Part shown: one piece after another, positions 1 through 5,153 of the stretch | How the letters are laid out: every line of letters starts with the position of its first letter | How positions within the stretch are numbered: position 1 is the stretch's first letter | Assembly (NCBI GenBank): GCA_022701925.1 | Contig: JAKONM010000025.1 | Coordinates: 1 to 6,227, forward strand | Direction: 5' to 3' | From: Microbacteriaceae bacterium | Lineage (GTDB): Bacteria > Actinomycetota > Actinomycetes > Actinomycetales > Microbacteriaceae | DNA length: 6,227 nucleotides | Notes under the pieces: generated by a model | What the model was told of the DNA's origin: nothing | What the model saw: the letters and a program-made list of their open reading frames with translations, nothing else | The model's database searches: none | Translations under genes and position numbers: made by a program

Positions 1-778
1 GCAGCTTGAGCGCCAGCGCGCTGCGGTGCACCTGCTCCTCCCACGGGCCGTCCCAGCGGAAGTCGCGCGACCACTGCTGCCAGGCCTCCACGGTGCGGTC
101 GAGCGCGCGGTCGGCGAGGTCCGGGTCCGGCACCCGCACCGGCTCGTCGTGCGTGCCGGTGAGGCACAGCAGGTGGCGCGAGCCCTCCGCGGTCGTGAAG
201 GCGCCGCGGAAGTCGGCCGACCAGTCGTCGGCGGGGCCGTTGCCCGGGTGCACCGGGTCCTCACGGCCCGCGTCGCGCTCGACGAGGGTGATGTTGGTGT
301 GCTCGGCCCGCAGCAGCGGCACGGAGCCGGTGTCGAAGCGCCTGACCCGGTGGTCGCCCAGCAGGTCGCCGGGCTCGACCAGCCAGCGCATCGCGACCCG
401 GCCGCTGACGCCCTCGATGCGGCGCACCAGCTGCGTCCACGGCAGCCGGCCCGCGACGCCGGTCACCAGCGCGTCGGTCACGTCCACCACGCCGCCGTCG
501 GTGGTGAAGCGGGTGCGCAGGACGTTCGTGTGGTCCACGTAGGACCGCTCGGTGCGGAACTCCCCCTCCGGCCGCAGCACGAAGCGGCCACCGCGCTCGG
601 CGTCGAGCAGCGCCGCGAACATCGGCGGGGAGTCGAGCGCCGGCACCGGGAACCAGTCGACCTGCCCGTCGCGGGCGATCAGGGCGACGGTGCGGCCGTC
701 GCCGATCGCGGCGTAGTCGCGCAGCGGCACGGAGCCCCTGGCCTCCTGGGGAGCGGGCGCGCCCGTCGATCGACTCAT
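1..778 (-). CDS. Glycoside hydrolase family 15 protein (glucoamylase/trehalase-like), N-terminal part
   Basis: Probable cytoplasmic alpha-glucoside hydrolase of family GH15, whose members act on oligosaccharides, starch-type glucans or trehalose. The frame is open from ATG at 776-778 to the left edge, giving 259 residues with no stop. Residues 19-42 carry the family's N-terminal signature, with LRDYAAIGDGRT followed by ALIARDGQVDW, then a PALDSPPMFAALLD block typical of the N-terminal beta-sandwich domain. I see no signal peptide. The (alpha/alpha)6 catalytic domain and its two catalytic glutamates lie outside the window, so substrate cannot be judged. No Shine-Dalgarno precedes the ATG. An alternative GTG at 728-730 (residue 17) sits directly before the conserved PLRDY block and has AGGAGG (742-747, minus strand) 11 bases upstream, so the true protein may be 16 residues shorter. 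It is divergent from the VOC gene. Family call is firm; start and substrate are open. Confidence 0.88.
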   Translation of the reverse strand, partial: MSRSTGAPAPQEARGSVPLRDYAAIGDGRTVALIARDGQVDWFPVPALDSPPMFAALLDAERGGRFVLRPEGEFRTERSYVDHTNVLRTRFTTDGGVVDVTDALVTGVAGRLPWTQLVRRIEGVSGRVAMRWLVEPGDLLGDHRVRRFDTGSVPLLRAEHTNITLVERDAGREDPVHPGNGPADDWSADFRGAFTTAEGSRHLLCLTGTHDEPVRVPDPDLADRALDRTVEAWQQWSRDFRWDGPWEEQVHRSALALKL

Positions 779-786
779 GGACCGAG

Positions 787-792
787 ACGATA
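787..792 (-). promoter_or_regulatory. Candidate -10 box for the GH15 gene
   Basis: On the minus strand the hexamer TATCGT ends 8 bases before the ATG at 778, which would put transcription initiation at or next to the start codon. This agrees with the lack of a Shine-Dalgarno before that ATG. No good TTGACA-like -35 is visible at the expected distance, so this rests on the -10 match and position only. If the downstream GTG (728-730) is the real start, the leader would be about 50 bases and would carry the AGGAGG. Confidence 0.3.
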
Positions 793-866
793 GGCACTCC
801 CGGCTGATGTCCTGCTGGTGTCCAGCGAGAGCGCGATCGGCACCCAGGCGGCGACGCGACCATCGC

Positions 867-878
867 GCCGACGTCGGC
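867..878. promoter_or_regulatory. Perfect 12-bp palindrome upstream of the VOC gene
   Basis: GCCGACGTCGGC is a perfect inverted repeat 25 bases before the VOC start codon, in the 125-base divergent spacer between the GH15 gene and the VOC gene. Its size and place suit an operator for a dimeric repressor. A wider, weaker inverted repeat (GCGCGAT at 831-837, ATCGCGC at 862-868) partly overlaps it. In DNA this GC-rich, short GC palindromes also arise by chance. No regulator can be assigned. Confidence 0.3.
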
Positions 879-903
879 ACGCGGCCGGCGCGGAGAGGAA
901 CCC

Positions 904-1281
904 ATGCTCACCGTCGAGCCCGTCATCCCCATCCTGCTCGCCACCGACCTCGACGCCTCGCGCCGCTTCTACGAGGGCGTGCTCGGCCTCACCGTGCAGC
1001 AGGCCAGCGACTCCACCGTGACCTACGCCTGGGGCGGGGAGCCGCGGCTGCGGCTCAGCGCCTCGACGGAGGGCACGAAGGACAGCCAGACCCAGCTGAC
1101 GTGGATCGTGCCGGACGTCCGCGCCGAGGTCGACGCGCTGCGCGCCCGCGGCGCCTCCTTCGAGGACTACGACACCGACGACGTGAAGACGGTCGACGGG
1201 GTCGCCGACCAGGGCGAGGCCTTCGTCGCCTGGCTCACCGACCCCGCGAAGAACGTGATCGCGGTCGAGCAGGCCAAGTAG
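904..1281 (+). CDS. VOC-fold (glyoxalase/bleomycin-resistance-like) protein
   Basis: Small single-module vicinal oxygen chelate superfamily protein of 125 residues, the usual length for one VOC module pair. The first beta-alpha unit shows DLDASRRFYEGVLGL (residues 15-29), and the end shows FVAWLTDPAKNVIAVEQ (107-123), the common FxDPxGNxxxxxE closing pattern. Glu122 stands where the C-terminal metal-ligand Glu is expected. The His usually placed 7 residues before the DLD motif is Ile8, and the mid-protein His position before the second DV (QLTWIVPDV) is also not His. Metal catalysis of glyoxalase or dioxygenase type is therefore doubtful; a binding or sequestering role is possible. The start ATG has GGAGAGG (892-898) about 5 bases upstream. 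The gene converges on the rRNA methyltransferase gene with 36 bases between stops. No substrate can be named. Confidence 0.85.
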   Translation: MLTVEPVIPILLATDLDASRRFYEGVLGLTVQQASDSTVTYAWGGEPRLRLSASTEGTKDSQTQLTWIVPDVRAEVDALRARGASFEDYDTDDVKTVDGVADQGEAFVAWLTDPAKNVIAVEQAK

Positions 1282-1317
1282 CAGGAGACCGAGGCGGGCC
1301 GGCGGGGTCGCCGCGGG

Positions 1318-2163
1318 TCAGCGGCGGTGCGTCGCGACCCGCACCGCGACCGTCACCTCGACCGGCCCGATCTCGCCCGCCCGCGCGGCCACCGCCTGCG
1401 CGTCGAGGTGATGGCCGTTCGGGCCCATCAGCACCGCCCGCGCGGCGTCCTCCGGCGGCAGCACCACCCGGTCCACCGCCTCGATCTCGGCCGTGCGGCG
1501 CAGCGGCACCAGCGCGTCGTCGGTCCGCCGGGACTTGTCGGCCGCGATGCCCAGCGTGCCGAACGGCTCCCGCAGCTCGGCCAGGTGCTCGGGCAGCGGC
1601 GTCACGACGGTGAGCGCGCCCTCCGGTGCCAGCACCCGGGCGAACTCGGCGCCGTTGCGCGGCCCGAAGACCTCGAGCAGGTGGTCCGCCGCCCCGTCGC
1701 GCAGGGGCAGGCGACGCCACACGTCGGCGGTGGCGGCCGCCATCCGCGGATGCGCCCCCGCCGCCGCGCGGGCCGCCGCGGGCGCCAGGTCCAGGCAGAC
1801 GCCCTGCAGGCCCGGCCGCTGCCGCAGCACCGCCGCCAGGTAGTGGCCGGGTCCTCCCGCCAGGTCGACGCACCAGCCCTGCTGCGGCGCCAGCGCCACG
1901 ACCGCCGCCTCGACGGCGGCGAACCGGCCCGCCGCCAGGAACGCGGCGCGGGCCGCCACCATCGGCGCGGTGTCGCCGTGCATCCGCGTCCCGGCGGCCA
2001 GGGAGGCGTACCCCTGGCGCGCCACGTCGTGCCGGTGCTCCCGCACGCAGACCAGGCTCGCGCCGTCGCGCCGGAGCGCCTCCCCGCACAGCGGGCAGGC
2101 GAGCACCGCCAGCGCCGCGTCCAGCGCGGCCGCGCGCTGCTCCCCCGTCGTCGGCGGGCTCAC
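1318..2163 (-). CDS. rlmA: RlmA-type 23S rRNA (guanine-N1)-methyltransferase
   Basis: Predicted SAM-dependent enzyme methylating N1 of a guanine in 23S rRNA hairpin 35 (G745 in RlmA(I), G748 in RlmA(II)/TlrB), 281 residues. The N-terminus has the family zinc site Cys23-x2-Cys26-x12-Cys39-x3-His43, with the same spacing as I recall for E. coli RlmA, followed by HDVARQGYASL and GDTAPMVAARAAFLAAG. SAM motif I is DLAGGPGHYL (100-109), and FGPRNGAEFARVL (166-178) matches the conserved post-motif-IV block. The GTG start (2161-2163) overlaps the TGA of the upstream glycosylase gene as GTGA, with only a weak GGGCG upstream, so translational coupling is likely. In actinobacteria the G748 enzyme can give tylosin-type macrolide resistance, but which guanine is the target cannot be read from the sequence. 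Third gene of a TetR-led unit. Confidence 0.88.
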   Translation of the reverse strand: MSPPTTGEQRAAALDAALAVLACPLCGEALRRDGASLVCVREHRHDVARQGYASLAAGTRMHGDTAPMVAARAAFLAAGRFAAVEAAVVALAPQQGWCVDLAGGPGHYLAAVLRQRPGLQGVCLDLAPAAARAAAGAHPRMAAATADVWRRLPLRDGAADHLLEVFGPRNGAEFARVLAPEGALTVVTPLPEHLAELREPFGTLGIAADKSRRTDDALVPLRRTAEIEAVDRVVLPPEDAARAVLMGPNGHHLDAQAVAARAGEIGPVEVTVAVRVATHRR

Positions 2164-2789
2164 CGCTCGGCGCCCAGCGCCGCCATCTGCGTCGCGAAGA
2201 TCCCCGCGCCGCCCTGCGCGGGGTGCCGCACCGCCACGGCCTCGACGCCGGCCAGCGCCAACGCGCCCTCGGCCTTGCGCCCCACCGCGACGACGCGCCG
2301 GATGCCCATCGCCCGCAGCAGCTCCAGCGCGATCGGGGCGCCGGCCCGCACCTCCGGCACCCGCGGAGGGCGGTTCGTCGTCCGGTCGCCCGCGCGGAAC
2401 GGGTGGTTCGGGTAGACGGGCCAGTTCACGGGCGGCGGCCCCGGCCACGCGCGCAGGGCCTTCTGCACGACGGAGGCCGACAGCTCCCACGCGGCGGTCG
2501 CTCCGGGCGGCACCGCGTACCCGTCGCCCTCGGCGTCGCCGGTCAGCAGCCCGGGCCGGGCCGTCAGCTCGCGCACGCTCATGAAGGGCACGCCCGTGAT
2601 GGTCGCCCCCCGGTACCCCGGGGCCTCGCCGACCAGCGCGGTGTCGGCGCCCTGCGCCAGCGACAGGTAGCGCCGCAGGTTCGCCAGCCGCATCGCGCCG
2701 TCCGGCGTCGAGTCGTCGTACAGGAACTCGGCGTCGTCGGGCGTGCGGTCGCGCAGGTCCGCCAGCAGGGAGAAGAAGCGGTCGAGCAC
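2160..2789 (-). CDS. Uracil-DNA glycosylase superfamily protein
   Basis: A 209-residue protein of the uracil-DNA glycosylase superfamily, in which members cut the N-glycosidic bond of uracil or related bases in DNA to begin base-excision repair. Visible motifs: ALVGEAPGYRGATITGVPF (51-69), with GEAPG in the place of the GxxPG water-activating loop; VNWPVYPNHPFR (121-132), resembling the WNxFPxHP core segment; TTNR (137-140); RRVVAVGRKA (164-173) before the last strand; and VRHPAQGG (187-194), the DNA-minor-groove/leaving-group His loop. No Cys cluster for a 4Fe-4S centre is present, so it is not classical family 4. The GTG start (2787-2789) has AGGA (2798-2801) 8 bases upstream. It lies 29 bases after the TetR stop and overlaps rlmA by 4 bases. 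Family membership is good; enzymatic activity and base preference are not shown. Confidence 0.82.
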   Translation of the reverse strand: MLDRFFSLLADLRDRTPDDAEFLYDDSTPDGAMRLANLRRYLSLAQGADTALVGEAPGYRGATITGVPFMSVRELTARPGLLTGDAEGDGYAVPPGATAAWELSASVVQKALRAWPGPPPVNWPVYPNHPFRAGDRTTNRPPRVPEVRAGAPIALELLRAMGIRRVVAVGRKAEGALALAGVEAVAVRHPAQGGAGIFATQMAALGAER

Positions 2790-2818
2790 GCACCCGATCC
2801 TGCCGGGCGGCGGCGGGG

Positions 2819-3433
2819 TCAGCGCACGGCGGGGGCGACGGACCCGTCGAAGGACACGCCGAGCTCGGCGCGCGCGATGGTCGTCAGCAGCCGCAGGCGG
2901 TCGAGGTCGCTGCGGTAGCCGACCAGGGCGTAGGCGTTCACGCCGTCGATCATCGCCAGCAGCTGCGCGGCGACCTCGTCGGGGTCCACGGCCAGGAAGT
3001 CGCCGCTGCGCACGCCGCGGCGGATCACGGAGGCGACGAAGACGTGCCAGGCGCCCTCCTCCTCGCGCACCGCGGCGCCGAGCGCGGGGTTGCGGCGGCC
3101 CAGGCTCCACGACTCCACCCACACCGCGTCGACCTCCGCGCGGCTCGGCTCGGCCAGCGTCTCGAGCAGCGCGGTCATCTGCTTCACCGGGGAGGGGTGG
3201 GCCAGCACGACCCGCTTCACCTCGGCCAGCTCGGCGGAGACGATGCGGCTGAAGGCGTCGGCGACCACGGTCGCGCGGTCGGGGCGGTCCGCCAGCACGG
3301 AGCGCAGCGGCACCTGGAGGCGCTCGGCGATGGTCTCGAACGTCACGGCGTGCAGACCCTGCTCGAACGCGACACCGACCGCGGCCATGCGGATCTCGTC
3401 CAGCTCGACCCCGCGGTGCTTGAAGCGTCGCAT
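2819..3433 (-). CDS. TetR-family transcriptional regulator
   Basis: A 204-residue dimeric repressor-type protein. N-terminal DNA-binding domain: residues 7-61 follow the TetR pattern up to a point (MAAVGVAFEQGLHAVTFETIAERLQV), then depart where most members have GvSxGxLYxHFxxK; here the segment is VPLRSVLADRPDRATVV (41-57), lacking the usual Gly, Tyr, Phe and Lys. The ligand domain (roughly 90-204) contains WVESWSLGRRNPALGAAV and RRGVRSGDF followed by DEVAAQLLAMIDGVNAYAL, typical of the BetI-like TetR C-terminal type. Start ATG at 3431-3433 has GGAG 8 bases upstream; an in-frame start at 3490 would add 19 poorly conserved residues and lacks such support. It leads the unit with the glycosylase and rlmA, and diverges from the gene at 3595, so autoregulation and control of the divergent gene are plausible. 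Confidence 0.87.
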   Translation of the reverse strand: MRRFKHRGVELDEIRMAAVGVAFEQGLHAVTFETIAERLQVPLRSVLADRPDRATVVADAFSRIVSAELAEVKRVVLAHPSPVKQMTALLETLAEPSRAEVDAVWVESWSLGRRNPALGAAVREEEGAWHVFVASVIRRGVRSGDFLAVDPDEVAAQLLAMIDGVNAYALVGYRSDLDRLRLLTTIARAELGVSFDGSVAPAVR

Positions 3434-3594
3434 CGTGATGGCTCCGTCGTGTCGTCCCGGCCTGCGACCCGTCGGCCGCAGGGTGTGCACCCGTCATCGT
3501 GCCGGGTCGACGAATGGTTCGATACGGGACCGAAGAGCGGTTCGGCCGGATCCCGCCCCCAGTGCGGGTCACACCCCGCCCGTACGCTGCCTGC
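3434..3594. promoter_or_regulatory. Divergent intergenic region with inverted repeats (candidate TetR operators)
   Basis: This 161-base spacer between the TetR gene and the plus-strand gene at 3595 holds no credible gene. It contains several short inverted repeats: GGGTG-TG-CACCC at 3481-3492; CGAA-TGG-TTCG at 3511-3521; CCGAA-GAGCGG-TTCGG at 3530-3545; and GCGGG-TCACAC-CCCGC at 3564-3579, whose left arm could also pair with CCCGC at 3552-3556. TetR regulators commonly bind inverted repeats in the spacer next to their own gene, so one or more of these may be operators. Which one cannot be decided by eye. Confidence 0.45.
3583..3588 (+). promoter_or_regulatory. Candidate -10 box for leaderless transcription of the 3595 gene
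   Basis: TACGCT fits the actinobacterial TANNNT -10 pattern and is followed by 6 bases and then the GTG at 3595-3597, which puts the likely first transcribed base at the start codon. No Shine-Dalgarno precedes this GTG, in line with a leaderless mRNA. The -35 region is not recognisable; the inverted repeats at 3552-3579 occupy it. Confidence 0.5.
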
Positions 3595-4119
3595 GTGACG
3601 GACGACGAGGCGCTGGACGCCGCCCGGACCCTGCTGGGTGCGGCCGCGCAGCGCCTGCGCGCCGCCGGTGCGCCCGACGAGGCCCTGGCCGTCTTCGAGC
3701 CGGCGCGGAAGCGGCTCGGCATCACGCTGAAGCCCCGCATGAAGCCGATCGGGCGGGTCTGGCGCCTCGGCGTGCTGCTGGTCGAGCCGGACGGCGGCGT
3801 GCGGGCGACCGGCGGCATCACCCGCGCCGTGCCCCCGGGCCACGTGCGCTACGCCGCCGTGTCGATCGAGGCGCGGCGGGAGGTGCGGGCCGCCGCGCAC
3901 CGCGGTCCGTTCCGCGAGGGCGAGACGATCGACTACGACGCTCCGCGCATCCTGCTGACCCCGGACGCGCTGCGCACGACGCCCGGGCCGCTGCTGCTGG
4001 CCGACGGCGGGGTGCGCGTGCGCTGGAGCGTGTCGGCGGGCGACGACGCGGCCCGGCCGCTCGGCGCCTACCTGGACGAGCGGGTCGAGCTGCTGCTGCA
4101 CCCGCCGCTCGGCGCCTGA
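3595..4119 (+). CDS. Uncharacterised actinobacterial-type protein
   Basis: A 174-residue protein that I do not recognise functionally, though it resembles small conserved hypothetical proteins seen in actinobacteria. Residues 1-35 form a likely Ala-rich amphipathic helix with acidic residues at the start. A basic stretch with GITLKPRMKPIGRVWRLGV (42-60) leads into a hydrophobic strand LGVLLVEPDG (58-67), then ATGGITRAV (71-79). A positively charged segment IEARREVRAAAHRGPFREGE (91-110) ends in TIDYDAPRI, and the C-terminal third looks beta-rich. There is no signal peptide, membrane segment or obvious catalytic motif. The start GTG is chosen because a -10-like TACGCT ends 6 bases before it and DDEALDAARTLL begins there; an upstream in-frame ATG at 3499 would translate the promoter and gives unlikely sequence. 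It is divergent from the TetR gene and converges on proC. That it is a real gene is fairly sure from codon bias and its tight fit between flanking signals. Confidence 0.75.
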   Translation: MTDDEALDAARTLLGAAAQRLRAAGAPDEALAVFEPARKRLGITLKPRMKPIGRVWRLGVLLVEPDGGVRATGGITRAVPPGHVRYAAVSIEARREVRAAAHRGPFREGETIDYDAPRILLTPDALRTTPGPLLLADGGVRVRWSVSAGDDAARPLGAYLDERVELLLHPPLGA

Positions 4120-4133
4120 CCTCGAGCGGCGGG
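4101..4133. terminator. Bidirectional hairpin terminator between convergent genes
   Basis: CCCGCCGCTCG at 4101-4111 pairs perfectly with CGAGCGGCGGG at 4123-4133: an 11-bp GC-rich stem with an 11-base loop. The left arm lies in the last codons of the 3595-4119 gene and the loop contains its stop codon; the right arm ends 8 bases before the proC stop on the other strand. Position between convergent ends suggests termination in both directions. No T-run follows on either strand, which is common for hairpin terminators in very GC-rich genomes. The part of the stem inside codons could be chance, but 11 matched bases at this spot make that unlikely. Confidence 0.65.
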
Positions 4134-4141
4134 CGGTGCGG

Positions 4142-4969
4142 CTAGCGCGCGGCGAGTTCCGCGGCCCGGGCCATCGCGCCGTCGAGGGCGTCGGCGATCA
4201 GGCCGCCCAGGTCGCGCTGCTCGAAGACGGCGACCGCGGCGGCCGTGGTGCCGTTCGGGCTGGTGACGCCGCGCCGCAGCGCCGCCGGCGACTCGCCCGT
4301 GGTCTCCAGCAGCGCGAGCGCGCCGGCGAAGGTCTGCGCGACGACGCGCTCGGCGTCGTCGCGCGCGAACCCCAGACCGACCGCGGCGTCGGCGAAGCGC
4401 TCCAGCAGCAGGTAGACGTAGGCGGGCCCGGAGCCGGCGACGGCGGCGATGCGGTCGATGCGCTCGTCGTCGAGCACCACGACCTCGCCCAGCAGCCCGA
4501 ACACCGCCTGCACGCGGGCGAACGCCTCGTCGCCGACGGCCGTGCCGCGCGCCAGCCCGGTGACGCCGCGGTTCACGCGCACGGGCGTGTTCGGCATGGC
4601 GCGCACGAGCGCGGCCCCCGCCGGCAGCGCGGCCTCCAGCGGCGCGATCGGCGTGCCGACGGCCAGGCTCACCACGACCGCGCCCGGCTCGAGCGCGTCG
4701 CCGACCTCCCGCAGCAGGTCGGCCATGCCGACCGGCTTCACGCCCGCGATCACGACGTCGGCACCGGCCAGGGCGGCGCGGTTGGCGGCCGGGTCGGCCT
4801 CCAGCGACACGGCCGAGACGCCCGTGCCCTCGTAGCGGGCGGCGGAGGCATCGGTGCGCGTCGTGGCCCGCAGCCCGGTCACCCCCGCGGCGGAGAGGCC
4901 CGCGAGGATCGCGGAGCCCAGGGACCCGCCTCCGAGCACGACGACGGACCCGGTCTCAGCGGCAGCCAC
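4142..4969 (-). CDS. proC: Pyrroline-5-carboxylate reductase
   Basis: Catalyses the last step of proline synthesis, NAD(P)H-dependent reduction of 1-pyrroline-5-carboxylate to L-proline in the cytoplasm. The 275-residue length is normal. The Rossmann N-terminus shows VVVLGGGSLGSAIL (9-22), with Arg38 after the second strand, which would suit NADPH; AGADVVIAGVKP (68-79) has the conserved Lys-Pro; RAMPNTPVRVNRGVTGLA (123-140) is the MPNTP signature. In the C-terminal dimerisation domain VAGSGPAYVY is followed by LRRGVTSPNGTTAAAVAVFE (about 231-250), which matches the family signature around the substrate-binding SPxGTT. The GTG start (4967-4969) has AGGG 7 bases upstream, overlapping a probable -10 box. 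It appears to be transcribed alone: it is separated from the upstream serine hydrolase by 184 bases with a long palindrome, and ends against a convergent gene. Confidence 0.96.
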   Translation of the reverse strand: MAAAETGSVVVLGGGSLGSAILAGLSAAGVTGLRATTRTDASAARYEGTGVSAVSLEADPAANRAALAGADVVIAGVKPVGMADLLREVGDALEPGAVVVSLAVGTPIAPLEAALPAGAALVRAMPNTPVRVNRGVTGLARGTAVGDEAFARVQAVFGLLGEVVVLDDERIDRIAAVAGSGPAYVYLLLERFADAAVGLGFARDDAERVVAQTFAGALALLETTGESPAALRRGVTSPNGTTAAAVAVFEQRDLGGLIADALDGAMARAAELAAR

Positions 4970-4975
4970 GTCGTC

Positions 4976-4981
4976 ACCCTA
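4976..4981 (-). promoter_or_regulatory. Candidate -10 box for proC
   Basis: On the minus strand TAGGGT, a good actinobacterial -10 hexamer, ends 6 bases before the proC GTG. Initiation about 7 bases downstream would give an mRNA beginning at or within a base of the start codon. The same bases also include an AGGG that would serve as a Shine-Dalgarno if transcription began further upstream, so leaderless and leadered readings compete. No clear -35 hexamer is visible in the GC-rich DNA upstream. Confidence 0.5.
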
Positions 4982-5036
4982 CCGACGGCCCTCCGCCGCC
5001 CCGGGAGCCCGCAGCCGCTCGGCGCCGCCGCGTCTC

Positions 5037-5141
5037 CCCCGCACCGAGCCCGTCAGCAGGAACCGCTGCGGCCGGCAGGAAGGAGACGTCTCCTCGTTCC
5101 TGCCGTCCGTCCTCGTTCCTGCCCTCGGGCTCGGGGAGGGG
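5037..5141. repeat. 105-bp imperfect palindrome with four GCAGGAA/TTCCTGC units
   Basis: The segment is self-complementary about base 5089 without any gap. Of the 49 position pairs from 5037/5141 inward to 5085/5093, 37 are Watson-Crick by my hand count. The core is GGCAGGAA-G-GAG (5074-5085) against CTC-G-TTCCTGCC (5093-5104) with a 7-base loop. Further out, GCAGGAAC (5056-5063) pairs with GTTCCTGC (5115-5122), CCGAGCCCG (5044-5052) with CGGGCTCGG (5126-5134), and CCCC (5037-5040) with GGGG (5138-5141). The GCAGGAA units at 5056 and 5075, and TTCCTGC at 5097 and 5116, are 19 bases apart on each side; TCCTCGTTCCTGCC is a 14-bp direct repeat at 5091 and 5110. It lies 12 bases past the serine hydrolase stop and 67 bases before proC, so it may end transcription. 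It could instead be a REP/MITE-like repeat or a protein-binding array. Confidence 0.85.
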
Positions 5142-5153
5142 CGGCCCGCGGCC

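Noticed and set aside
26..793. Long plus-strand open frame opposite the GH15 gene
   Set aside because: Its composition (Arg/Ala/His/Gly-rich, no domain pattern) is what antisense reading of a GC-rich gene gives; the minus-strand frame carries clear GH15 motifs.
1313..1342. GCGGGTC/GACCCGC inverted repeat as terminator between the VOC and rlmA genes
   Set aside because: The 7-bp stem has a 16-base loop and lies almost wholly inside the last rlmA codons; the nearby 5-bp CGGCG/CGCCG stem (1300-1313) is also too short. Neither is convincing at this GC content.
2164..2793. Upstream extension of the rRNA methyltransferase frame to a GTG at 2793
   Set aside because: The extra 210 residues are the out-of-frame reading of the glycosylase gene; family similarity begins shortly after the GTG at 2163, which overlaps the preceding stop codon.
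2790..3821. Upstream extension of the glycosylase frame through the TetR gene and beyond
   Set aside because: It is an Arg/Pro-rich shadow of the TetR gene; the GTG at 2789 has an AGGA at good spacing and starts the plausible protein.
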